A stretch of DNA of 64,000 bases from Bremia lactucae. Lineage: Eukaryota; Oomycota; Peronosporomycetes; Peronosporales; Peronosporaceae. The notes below the pieces were generated by a model. The model was not told where the DNA came from, made no database searches, and saw nothing but the letters and a program-made list of their open reading frames with translations. The first letter of the stretch is position 1, and every line of letters starts with the position of its first letter. Location: NCBI RefSeq assembly GCF_004359215.1, contig NC_090613.1:4607025-4671024 (forward strand). Reading direction: 5' to 3'. Below are positions 1 to 9,062 of the stretch, piece by piece. Both the position numbers and the translations under genes were made by a program.

Positions 1-227
1 AGAGTTTCGGGACGACGCGTTTGCGTCATCCCAGGTACAGGGGTCTGTACCTGTTGTAATCTCAACAGTTCCGCCTGTTGAGAGCCTTGCTGATTCAGCA
101 AGGCTACTTTTTCCTTCATCTCGTCAAGTTCATGTTGTATGAACTTGGCGACGGTTGAATGGAGGGCATCTCTGTCTAAGTTGGACAGTAATGCCAGGAT
201 TGCATCGTTTTCTACGGTTAAACTCAT
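1..227 (-). CDS. F2 gag protein, N-terminal part, runs off left edge
   Basis: An open frame starts at an ATG at 227 on the minus strand and stays open through 75 codons to the window edge. It begins MSLTVENDAILALLSNLDRD and continues with a heptad-like, Gln/Leu-rich stretch that looks like a coiled coil. The end (Leu-Leu-Arg-Leu-Gln-Gln, then Arg-Arg-Pro-Glu) matches the start of the decayed gag at 27390 (LLRQQ, RRPES). The start is supported by an LTR and primer-binding site directly upstream. Gag forms the retrotransposon particle. No stop or frameshift is visible here, so this may be the least decayed element in the window, although only its 5' end is present. Confidence 0.7.
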   Translation of the reverse strand, partial: MSLTVENDAILALLSNLDRDALHSTVAKFIQHELDEMKEKVALLNQQGSQQAELLRLQQVQTPVPGMTQTRRPET

Positions 228-348
228 TCGTTCAACCGCACTCCTTTCTATATCACTTAGAAAGGAGTAGCTTTCAGGTGAAGCGTGATGCGTATTCCAC
301 TATCATCTAACATGTCCATGTTAGATGTGGGAAATGTGGTCCTTGAAC

Positions 349-367
349 GGACTACAAAGTGCTACCA
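349..367 (-). other. Primer-binding site of the left F2 element
   Basis: On the minus strand, three bases after the LTR, the sequence reads TGGTAGCACTTTGTAGTCC. It has the TGG start expected of a site complementary to a tRNA 3' CCA end. The same TGGTAGCAC core follows the F2 LTR at 27081. The primer tRNA would end GTGCTACCA. Initiator Met tRNA is a guess. Confidence 0.55.
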
Positions 368-370
368 GGG

Positions 371-822
371 GTAACGGGGCACTACGACTTGTACTGCTTC
401 AGTACAAGTCCACTTCACACTTCTTCAGTTGTGAGTGGTGCCTTACGTTAGGTGACGTACACTGTCCGTGAAGAGGAAGACTTCTCTTAAGACATCTAGA
501 CTTAAGAGGGTAAAATGAAAACTTTACTAAATATAATTAAGTGTGTCTTGTTCTATCTTTGTAGATGCTAACTTAATTATAATCTAATACTAAACATGTA
601 AAAGAATTCTTATCTCTATCTTATCTGTAACTCTCTTTGATTACTCCTACAGCTGATTAGTCTGCGGAATAAATAGATATAATGGCCTATACCTATTTAT
701 GGATAAGAATTCAGAATATTACTATATAAAGTAATATACTCCAAATATTATCTACCTTTTAGATAATATATTAATTAACAACCTTTAAGTGTTAATTTCA
801 TGTAACGATACACCCCGTTACA
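371..822 (-). repeat. LTR2b, 5' LTR of a minus-strand F2 element
   Basis: The repeat is about 452 bp with inverted ends: GTAACGGGG at the left and CCCCGTTACA at the right. A second copy in the same orientation lies at 35010-35447. It shares the CTTGTACTGCTTCAGTACAAG dyad region, the TTAATTTCATGTAACGATACA end and an AT-rich middle. The gag start at 227 lies downstream on the minus strand, so this is the 5' LTR. Confidence 0.8.
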
Positions 823-1026
823 GGTATCATCTAAAGCCAATTACTGGCGGTTTATGATGTTTCTGATCGTAAGTCTCGTCGGTGAGGATTTCTTGCTCAC
901 ATCGCAGGGGCTTAAAAAAATTAAGAAATGAACAGCAAACTGTAGTGTAAGCAGCTTTACAGCTGCTTACTACTTCATGCTGCGGAGCTCACATCGCCTA
1001 TTGTCTTTTCTTGCATCTTTCGCTAT

Positions 1027-1536
1027 TGTAACAGGCTCGAGCGCCTGATGTTATACACCTGTTAAGTACACTTAACGGGAAGTCAATTACTTCGTATGAA
1101 GTTATATGACCTGCCACTACGGTGAGGATCATATAGTGACCCACCCTTGTGTATGTGATGTACATAGATACATAAACATTCAAAGGGTTGACGGCTAGCG
1201 TCATCCGCGAGCAGAGGTTTTCAACAATACGCTCGCCACGTCTAGATGCACATCTGCAGAGGTGGCATCTATTTATTGGTGTTAGAGGTTTTTATATGAT
1301 TGTATTAAATATAAATCAGTCTTGTATCTACTTCCTAGGTAACAAAAGCGCACGTGAAGACGGATAACCGCTTCCGTGACAGCACATGTTCTAAGGTACA
1401 AGTTCGTTCTGTGAGGTCACTGCAAGCGCTCTCCAACTACCTCACTGCACGTGAAAGAAGAAAGACAAACTGTTTCCTCGCTGGGCTATAGGTGTGTGCT
1501 TGTTGTGCGAGGCAGCTTTCGAAGCGTCTGCCTACA
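1027..1536 (+). repeat. LTR1, 5' LTR of a plus-strand F1 element
   Basis: The repeat is 510 bp, starts TGTAACAGG and ends CCTACA. Read on the other strand it shares blocks with the repeats at 20589, 35971 and 47956: GTGCAGTGAGGTAGTTGG, CTCGCACAAC/CAAGCACACACC, the GATGACGCTAGCCGTCA dyad and CACTTAACGGGAAG. gag-like sequence follows on the plus strand, so it is a 5' LTR. The small ORF at 998-1204 on the minus strand lies inside it and is not a gene. Confidence 0.8.
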
Positions 1537-1537
1537 C

Positions 1538-1555
1538 TTGTTAGCACTTGAAATC
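1538..1555 (+). other. Degenerate primer-binding site of F1 copy 1
   Basis: TTGTTAGCACTTGAAATC begins two bases after the LTR. It matches the F1 site at 47936-47953 (TGGTAGCGCTTGAATTCC) with a few substitutions, including loss of the TGG start. Confidence 0.4.
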
Positions 1556-1596
1556 TTTCCACGACCCGCATCTCTCAAGCTTGTCAGGATGTCAGG

Positions 1597-2529
1597 ATGA
1601 GCCTCATTATCGATTGGGCTCATTTCCTTCACCTCTCCGTACATCATCGGGTGGTGACAGAGCAATTGGAGCAGGGACTTTCTGAACAAGCCTTCGTCAG
1701 GCTTTTGGACAGTCCTCCTGAGCAACATAGTGCTAAGTTGGAGCAGTTTAAGGCAATCGTGCTCGGACAGCGGATTGCCGCGTCCGAGGTACATAGCCAT
1801 GTGCGGCGTAGTCAGCTTTGGCGTAAGTAGGCTCGGAGCGAGGCTCCCAACAGGACTGTTGAGATGCTCTCCACCCGGCTGCATCAGCCGAGGCCCATTC
1901 GAATGGACTCGCCCAAGTTCGAAGGAACTGCAGCACACCCGATTGTCCACTAACTGCTATCCGTGGAGCGGAGCAGCTTGTCGAGGACGACACCGGAATG
2001 GTGTCGTAAGACATGTCTCATATGCGCGGTAAGGCCTCAAAGTGGGCTTACTTGGAGCTTATGGCGGACGTCATGGCATTTCCTTCGTCATGAGCAATCT
2101 CAAAGACAAAGAATTGTGCCATGTACCAGCCGCCAACCAACAAGTGTTGCTTTCAGGCGCGCTTCTTTGGAGCGCGACAGGCGAAGCGTTCTCTGCAAGA
2201 ATATGTGCAGGAGATGCGATCGCTGTCGGCGTCCATTACTGTGAGCTCGATACCGGAACACATTAAGATGCTCCTGTTTATGAACGGATTGCGGCGCAGT
2301 CAATCGCGACATGCCCTTTTTAAAAATGTACCGTTGAAGATGGAAGAGGCAATCCAAATTGCCTTATTTGAGGAGCAATCCTTCAACAGTGCCTCGGCGA
2401 CAGCTCGGTATAGCCGTTGGCCGAAAGATGGATGTCACTCCTATGGAGTTGGGCAATGCCGACGTATTCTGCTGCAAGTGCGGCCATATGATGGCTCACT
2501 GCTATGCCTGATGCGCTGCTGGATCTAAG
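1597..2529 (+). pseudogene. F1 gag, broken (copy 1)
   Basis: Frames at 1597-1830, 1963-2090 and 2121-2528 together resemble the F1 gag fragments at 14926-15978 and 46829-47944. Shared stretches are the WAHFLHLSVHHRVV start, a central block ending with the MSHVRG-like motif, and SLQEYVQEMRSLSASIT followed by the HIKM-LLFMNGLRR stretch. A zinc knuckle at about 2480 reads CCKCGHMMAHC, which lacks three residues between the second Cys and the His. Several frameshifts and a stop after the knuckle make it non-functional. It lies just downstream of the LTR and primer site, as gag should. Confidence 0.75.
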
Positions 2530-2769
2530 ACGCCCAGCAACAGGACTCCTTACACATAGGGTGACAAAAAGAGCTTGCGTGCAAGACGCATGAGCTCTGC
2601 ATTGACCACTGGGGTTTTGGGAATGCAGGAGCGCAGTAGGGGCGGAGCGCGGACTCTGAAGCTACTCCAAATCTCGCAGATATCAAACAAATGGATAGCA
2701 CAGTCCGAAACTTCGGATCTCAACCTTACTGGTCTATAGCGTTCGAGTACGAGGATATACCAATGTGAT

Positions 2770-3392
2770 GACCCTTCTCGTGGATTCAAGTGCATAATAT
2801 AATTTTATGAAACTTGTGGCTAGAAACAGAGACCGGCTGGTGTACAGGTCGCATTGCCAGGATGGCAAGCGATAAGAGGCGACCGTTCGTTAGGCGAACG
2901 GCGATCTCGTTGAGTCTGAGAGAGTTCGAGTTGAACTCGCCTTCAGTTTAGTAACTTTCCTGTAGAGAGAAGTTAACACTGCTAGGTATGGCGAGTCCAT
3001 ATGACTTCACTTTAGGCATGCCATGGTTGGCAAGACACCAACCATGGATAGACTTGCGTACATGCTTAGTCGCTTACTCTACGCAGGACACCGGAAAGAT
3101 GTGCTCCTGCGAGAGGCTTAAGCTCTTCATGTCGTGTCATACACAGTTGAAAGTGTACCGACACGAAGCCAGGTGGCACAAAGCCCTAACCAGGTCGGAG
3201 AGACTGGTGTAGTAAGAAGGACGATGACAAGTAGTCTTGCGTCCAATGGATTTGCACAGAGCCGAGAGCTTGTGGCAGTAGATAGCAAGCTGACGGGAAG
3301 TCACGCGTCGCAAGAACCAGCACAGAGCCTGGTGCCTTTGGAAGTTACGCGTTAGTCATGAAAGCAACGGCACCTACTTTAAGGTCAAAAGA
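2770..3392 (+). pseudogene. F1 aspartic protease region, broken (copy 1)
   Basis: At about 2768 the frame reads MTLLVDSSA, corresponding to the protease active-site turn Asp-Ser-Gly with Gly changed to Ser. Downstream are YDFTLGMPWLARHQPWID (3000-3050) and the VGETGVVRR-MTSS-SNG linker seen in the F1 copies at 14256-14615 and 46123-46305. Stops and frameshifts interrupt it. F1 similarity ends near 3392, where F3 sequence begins. Reverse transcriptase and integrase of this copy are missing. Confidence 0.65.
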
Positions 3393-3439
3393 GGGAGGCC
3401 GGAGCTTGGAGGGGGGCGGAAACTCCAGTTACAGCTCTT

Positions 3440-3631
3440 TTGCTTTTAAGCACGAGATGCGAATTCCTCCGTGGGACTCTTGCTCTAACTCAGAGTACCC
3501 TTGACGATGTCAAAAACCGTCTGTTGGCGTTGGAGCGTCAGCAAACTCGTTTCGAGGGCCAGCTGGACTTCCTGATGAGGATGCAGCAATCTGCGGTACA
3601 GCCGTCTGTCTCGGCGCAAAGACTTTCATAG
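3440..3631 (+). other. Short coiled-coil frame antisense to F3 integrase end
   Basis: This 63-codon open frame on the strand opposite F3 pol contains LDDVKNRLLALERQQTRFEG, with heptad-spaced Leu/Val/Phe and many charged residues, so a coiled coil is likely. Its 3' part overlaps the integrase C-terminal frame at 3510-3818. The position, antisense at the 3' end of pol, is the same as the longer antisense frames of F1 and F2. It may be the last part of a comparable protein or a chance frame; there is no second intact F3 copy here to compare. Confidence 0.4.
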
Positions 3632-3818
3632 CCACGTGGGAAATATACCGATATGGCTTAACCAAGCCAACGTAGAATACTGGGTGGATAAATCGCTTGC
3701 GACAAAGTTTTAGCGACAACCTAGACCCTTCCCCGCCAGAACAATACTTGGTAAGATAAAGTGTGGGCGCAATTCGATCCTTAAGACTGCAGAGACTACG
3801 CTCGTAGGAAGATTTCAA
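3510..3818 (-). pseudogene. F3 integrase C-terminal domain, fragment
   Basis: The 102-codon minus frame contains RFIHPVFYVGLVKPYRYIS, the His-Pro-Val-Phe-(Tyr/His)-Val...Leu-Lys-Pro-Tyr signature of the Ty3/gypsy integrase C-terminus. A Pro/Ser/Ala-rich tail follows. It is detached from the integrase core, which lies next to it on the other strand. Confidence 0.6.
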
Positions 3819-3825
3819 TCATTTA

Positions 3826-4790
3826 ATGATACTCGGTCATCGACCGCATATGATTATACAGCTTCTGCATTTAGCATCCGCTTGTTTTTTTTCTTCTTGG
3901 ATATCAGTCATTGCGGCACGCATATGTTGTCAAACATGTCATCGCGTCACGAGGAACTCGCAAGCCTGTTTTGAAACCGTGACTGAGCTGAGATCAACAA
4001 GCCGATCGGCATTGTCCCCGACCAAGCATTGAACCAAGTAGTGCTAGCGTTAACGAAACGCAAGGGGGTGAGGCCGTTCACATACAGCAGAGTATAGCAA
4101 TGGCTTTTTGTGCTATTGCACGGATGCGGCGGATCCTCTAGAATCGTAGTTTCTCATTAAAAGAAATTGAAGTTTTGAATGTTCTATGGCTGATTTTGGC
4201 GGATATTACGGTCAAGAGAAGATCTACAGCTTGGTTATTCAAAGTATTGATGGCCCAAATGCTATCAATGGGTCAGCACCTATTTGCGCGCATACGAACT
4301 GGTTAAATCCTCGGCACATGCAACTGGGCCACTTGCCAATTTGCCTGTACTCAGTGGGTGCGGGAACTAATTAGTATAAATTTTGTGAATGACGTTTCTG
4401 AGGGATTAGGAAGGCAACACGGGCATAGTGGTTTACTGTTTGAGCAATAAGGCTCATTTAGCGGCTGTACCAGATACCATTGATGATAAAGTACAGCTAA
4501 GTTGCGCATTTTTCAACAACATGCTTTGCCAATAAAAGTTGTCTCCGACAGAGACTACCGTTTCACGATTACGTTTTGGAAGTAAACCTTACGAGTGCTA
4601 GGCACTAGATAATCATGCTCGGAGCGGATCGTTGGCAAATCAATGGTTAGACTAAGCGTATTAACCGCGTTGTCAAAGACTTCTGCGCAGTGTGCGTGCG
4701 GAGACACCTATGCGTCGGAGCATAATGCTCTCGGTTGTAAAGTTTGCGTTGATAAAAGCTGTACATGGCTATACGGATCGTTAGAATATC
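3826..4790 (+). pseudogene. F3 integrase core, inverted segment, broken
   Basis: Plus-strand frames give the core in order: a zinc-domain remnant with a GGYYGQEKIYSLV-like stretch at about 4195; WVSTYLRAYE near 4275; SSAHATGPLANLPVLSGCG near 4310-4370; EGNTGIVVY and KAHLAAVPDTIDD at about 4410-4490; then IKVVSDRDYRFTITFWK (second catalytic Asp) at about 4530-4580. The last acidic motif is changed: NGQTKRINRVVKD at about 4640-4680 has Lys where the catalytic Glu should be. It is followed by IMLSVVKFALIKAVHGYT to about 4785. Frameshifts separate the blocks. Flanking F3 pieces are on the minus strand. Confidence 0.6.
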
Positions 4791-4799
4791 GATGTAATC

Positions 4800-5140
4800 G
4801 TGCGCTCAATCGAGCCAATAATTTAATATCCGAGTCTCAAACTCAGGGCTCCCAAGAGCCTGTAGTAAAGCTACAAACTGTTCATCTTTGGTATAAGCCG
4901 CACGAAATAAGTCTGTGACTGGTGACGATATAGTCGTAATGTGAACAAGATTATATATCATGTCTGCGTGACAGCACATCAGCCACACCAATTTGCTTTC
5001 CTGGCGTACACTACACCTCAAATTTTTAAATTTTAGAGAATGAAGCCTTCTTGACATTCTTGTGTGGGAAAGGCGCAAGCCAAGTAGATGCACACTGAAT
5101 TTGACGAGAGCACACTTCATAGGAAGCAGGTCTTTGTCAT
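4800..5140 (-). pseudogene. F3 RNase H region, broken
   Basis: The minus frame at 4806-5120 starts KCALVKFSVHLLGL, the Ty3/gypsy RNase H stretch before the (Y)TDHASL motif. It continues with remnants of the RMARW region and then ITSPVTDL-like and YTKDEQFVALLQALGSPEFE, the connection between RNase H and integrase. It joins the inverted integrase segment near 4795. Confidence 0.55.
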
Positions 5141-5229
5141 GAACGGAGAAAAATGATTCTGCAGATTGACGACCGAGATTCGAACGCTATCACACCTTAA
5201 TATAAGTTTGTAACAGCGCACTCTTATGA

Positions 5230-6230
5230 CAAAGTCAGATGCGTCACAGACGACACTTAAAGGTCGATCAGGATCGGGCAAAGCCAACGACGGGCTACTT
5301 ATTCACTGCTTCAAAAGTATAATTCTCGTGCTAGTCCAACACCAAATCGCATCCTTTTAATAATGGCTGGGCCTCATCTGCGAAAATTTAGCTGTACTTA
5401 CGCAAGAAGTTAGCAAAGCTAAGCCAAAATTACTGAAGGTCTTCTGGTTCTTAAGAGTCGACCAGTCTTCTATGGTCTTATATTAGCAAGATTTGCTCTT
5501 CTCCAATGAAAAAAACTGATAAAGAATTTTAATCCGCATTAAATATGCATTTTGATGCGTTGTCATACAGCTTATTTAACGCATGTATTCAAACACATTT
5601 TGTAAATGGTCTATGTTATTATCCACATCCGAACGACCGTGGTCCGCACGACTACGAACAATTATTTCATCAAAATATGTCAGTGCATCACCTCAATGAG
5701 GGCAGCACTTTTGCGTTACCGGACGCTTCGAAGTAGCCGGGCACTGATAAGCCCCTGGGGCATCACAAAATACTTTTAAAGCATACCGCTTGGGCTGCTA
5801 CCGCTGGAAGTGGAATCAGTAGCTTGCACGAGCAATTGATATTAGTCATCGACCAGGTCGAGTGCATTGTACATTGTACAACCCACCATTCTGTTCTGAA
5901 GTCCATCCTTCCCAAAAAGTGGCATCTGTGCCGGTGAAGTGGCCGCACTTAGCTTATTGTAACCTTGCACAATGCGCCCCTTATCTTGTGGATTTTCGAC
6001 ACAAATGTCGGTGTCGAATGGGAAGACAGACTTGCTCTCACACACCATTTCAGCTATATTCTTTGATCGCCAGAAATCGTCATTGACGTCACACTGTTTC
6101 TTTGGAAAAGGCAACTGCCGCAACGCAGCATTTAGCCCCCAGACCCCAGCATTTAGCTATCGGAAACTATACAATTTCAAGACAAACCTCTCTATTAGAG
6201 GGGGGGGGGGAAATGACGGTGGAATATGAT
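5230..6230 (-). pseudogene. F3 reverse transcriptase, broken
   Basis: The minus frame at 5842-6123 contains IVQGYNKLSAATSPAQMPLF and then the ALDLVDD catalytic-strand remnant. Further down, about 5760-5790, is the Met-Leu-(Trp)-Glu-Trp/Pro-Gln-Gly region, and 5520-5610 keeps LQNVFEYMR. These are the order and spacing of the Ty3/gypsy palm domain. Stops in every frame make it dead. The stretch 5141-5480 holds weak RT C-terminal similarity only. Confidence 0.55.
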
Positions 6231-6239
6231 GCACAACGT

Positions 6240-7320
6240 CTTAAATCTACTCTATCAGTAGAATGAATTAATATATAGGGTATATAGGATCGATGACCCA
6301 CGGCACGCCATAAGTGCCACGTTTGTGTCCTGATTGGCGACTTCATCCAGAAGTGATGATGAATCTAGCTCAATATAGGTCGAATGACCACCATTTCCCA
6401 TAGTTTCCCACTTGACCAAACTTACCGACAAAATTGCGTCTAGCTCTAGAAGAGCATGTTACGATGCGATCGCCTCCAAACTAACATCACCTACAACGTT
6501 ACCAGTAACAATGTATAGATCTATTCGCTAGTATCACTCTGTGACATCATAGACGCCTTGCGTCTCAAAGTAGCAAATTGAGGTTTTTGCCGTTTCGGTG
6601 CATAAACCATACAACTCATAAAGGTCGGAACGTCTATGTGTTAATGTCTACAGGTTCTTCAAACTTACGTTTTTCTAGATACGATAGCGGATGTCTGGAT
6701 CGAAAATCCGATAGAGCTTTAAAAAACTCGGGTTTATCATAAGGATACGTTTACGTGTCACATCACGCGCATTAAACGGGCGTAGCCTGGAATGCCTTGG
6801 CTTATAACCAACAATACATCCAGTTTGGTGCCATCACGGCCGACCTCGCTCGGTGGAATTTTACGTGCCCCTCCATGTGCATCAAAGGGATTATACAATT
6901 GATGACTCGACCCTAGGCCCACAATACTCTCAGCATTCAGTGATTCGTTATCACGACGTGTAATGCTCGGCAAGTATCTACCGTTTCACTAAAAGTCAAT
7001 GAACCACGTTCGAGATTAATGCCATCGACATTGGAGATAATTGTTAGAAATGTGATACCCAGTAAACTGACGAAGGCTCAATATTTTGTGTAGCTCCGCT
7101 AGAAACATTGCTCGTTACGTCTAAGTTATTATACCTCTTATAGATCCATTACTTATGGCGTTCAATCAGACCATAACAAGGACAAGATCATATCTCGAAT
7201 TCGAATGGAGAACAAGACAGCGTTCAAAACTATCGAACTCCATTCAATATACACCTAGCTTCAACGAAACTTTAGGCACGGTGACACGAGTCATATTTGC
7301 TAAGTAAATAGTCATCAAAC
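6240..7320 (-). pseudogene. F3 protease and protease-RT linker, broken
   Basis: The minus frame at 6758-6973 (IVGLGSSHQLYNPFDAHGG...IPGYARLM) corresponds to the linker of the second F3 copy at 17220-17420. The 7200-7320 part matches the F3 protease end near 17640-17780 (TRVTV followed by the SFGF/VLNAVL-like region). A run of ten G at about 6200 marks the 3' side. No active site is preserved. Confidence 0.45.
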
Positions 7321-7437
7321 AGGAGATATGTCACCTCCTACTCCCATTCGAGGTGACTGGGGTATGTCATCTGTCGATGACATTGCAGATGACGGAGACA
7401 AGTCACCCCTTTTAAGGATTGTTAGGATGGATATTTA
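7321..7437 (+). pseudogene. Fragment of the F2 antisense protein (TPxVGD repeats)
   Basis: The plus strand reads GDMSPPTPIRGDWGMSSVDD and then ADDGDKS. This matches the N-terminal repeat of the antisense frame at 33873-34133 (TPIVGD...SSVDDIVG...GDKSPATPVVGD) and the copy near 62580. It sits 3' of minus-strand F2 pol (7438-9062), so its position and orientation agree with those copies. Confidence 0.5.
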
Positions 7438-9062
7438 GGTAATCCATCAACCCTTTAAGAGCCTTGTCGTCTTGATAAGCTCTTCTAACGTCGTTGAGTA
7501 ATGTTGACGACGGAAAACTTAGTGTTGCAACAGTGGCCTTATGCTCATTGTTGATTTGCGCAGCCGGCTCGAAATTGGGCCGGCGCAAAAGGGCATCAGC
7601 GACGACGTTAAGTCGCCCTGGTTATACTCAACGGAGAAGGTATACTCCGGAAGAAAGACAGCCATCTCGCCATCCTTTGCGAGAGGTGTGGACTGTTTAT
7701 ACCGTCCGTGAAGACGCATGGTCCGTGTATACATTAAACGGTCTATATCCCAAGAGATACACTCTAACCTTAGCTAGTACGTATTTCATGGCAAGGTGTT
7801 CCTTGTCATGCACTGGATACTGGCGTTTAGCTGGTTGAAGCTGACCGATTGATAACTGACGACGCGCTCTGCGCCGTCTGTGTCATATTGCATTAACGCT
7901 CAGCCGATTGCAGAATTGCTGGCATCACAGACCACATGAAATGTCGGTCTTGGTCAGCAATCGCCAGGATTGGCGATTGTATGAAGCTTTTCTTGATACC
8001 CTCGAAGGAACGCTAACAATAAGCGTTCGCTAACAATCAGCGTTCCATGACCCCTTAACATTTTTCTGCAACAAAGAAGAAAGATGTGCTTTCATTTCGA
8101 TATGATTGCGTGAGTATTTTTGCAGGTACGCCGCTAAACCGAGAATTTTTCGAAGTCCCTTTACATCGACTGGCGCAGGCCAATCGGTGATAGCCTTGAT
8201 TTTTTTTGGATCCGGGCGTACACCGTGTTTACCAACGATTAACCTAAGAAGTGGTATTTCGCTTGCAGCGAATACACACTTCTTGAGATTTGTATACAAC
8301 TTGTGCTTACGCGTAAGTGTAAGAACCTTTCGGACGTGGTACGTTGAACTTCAACATCCGACTTTCCGCTCATGGCTCTGCTATGATTGAAGACGTCATC
8401 AAAATAGGTCGGTGCAAAATCCTGCACCGATCTCAACTTATTGGTAATACATCTGTTAAATGTCACAGGGGGATTACTAAGTCCCTGTGGCATGACTATT
8501 CCTCCCACAACATACCACTTTGGGTGCTTACTGCTGTGAACGGAACATCTTGTTCACGCATAAGGATCTGATAGAATCCATCCATCAGATCCCTTGCTGA
8601 AAAGATAGTACTCTTTGACATACCATCGTTGATTACGTCTTTTCGTGGTATCGGCGTTGAACCGGTACAGTTGCAGCGTTCAGTTTATTAAATGCATGCA
8701 CTATCCGCCATCCTCCTATTGCTTTACGCACACAGAAGGTCGGAGAGCTATGTAGGGAAGTTGACTCCCTCACATGGCCCGCTGCAAAGCGTTCGGCAAA
8801 GAATTTGACGATCGTTATTACTTGATAACGAGGCAATGGCCATTGATCTATGACACAGTATTTCGAACCTGAGATTTGGTCGATTTCGTGTCGAGAGCCT
8901 TTATCCTTCGGCAACTCGCACGGTACAAATTAAGAAAAGATATCCTTTGATTCCTTTAAATCGTTATATGAAGGGTTTGTCTTCAAAGACTCCCAGGATT
9001 GGGACGTAAAATGTTCAATCCGAGTTTTCTCATCGAGGACACTTTTGTTCATCGATGAGCTA
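7438..9062 (-). pseudogene. F2 reverse transcriptase and RNase H, broken
   Basis: In element order on the minus strand: the RT N-terminal part at 8633-8914 (KYCVIDQWPLPRYQ, FFAERFAAGHVRES, TFCVRKAIGGWRIVHAFNKL); the palm at 8239-8508 with MPQGLSNPPVTFNRC and the active-site TYFDDVF; the thumb/connection at 8030-8299 (CVFAASEIPLL, GKHGVRPDPKKIKAITDWP, LRKILGLAAYLQKYSRNH); and RNase H remnants at 7519-7734 (EYTFSVEYNQ). Frames are broken between blocks and integrase is absent. It matches 29640-31000 of the F2 element at 26581-34777. Confidence 0.75.

Larger units (their letters stand above)
3393..7320 (-). mobile_element. F3 Ty3/gypsy element, degenerate, copy 1
   Basis: Minus-strand pieces in element order from high to low coordinate are protease (7320-6700), reverse transcriptase (6230-5480), RNase H (5140-4800) and integrase C-terminal domain (3818-3510). 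The integrase core between them (3826-4790) is on the plus strand, so that segment is inverted in place. A short coiled-coil frame on the plus strand (3440-3631) lies at the 3' end. No LTRs are recognisable at either side; it is bounded by F1 at 3392 and F2 at 7320. Confidence 0.65.

Noticed and set aside
998..1204. 68-codon minus frame inside LTR1
   Set aside because: It lies mostly in an LTR, is not kept in other LTR1 copies and has no domain.
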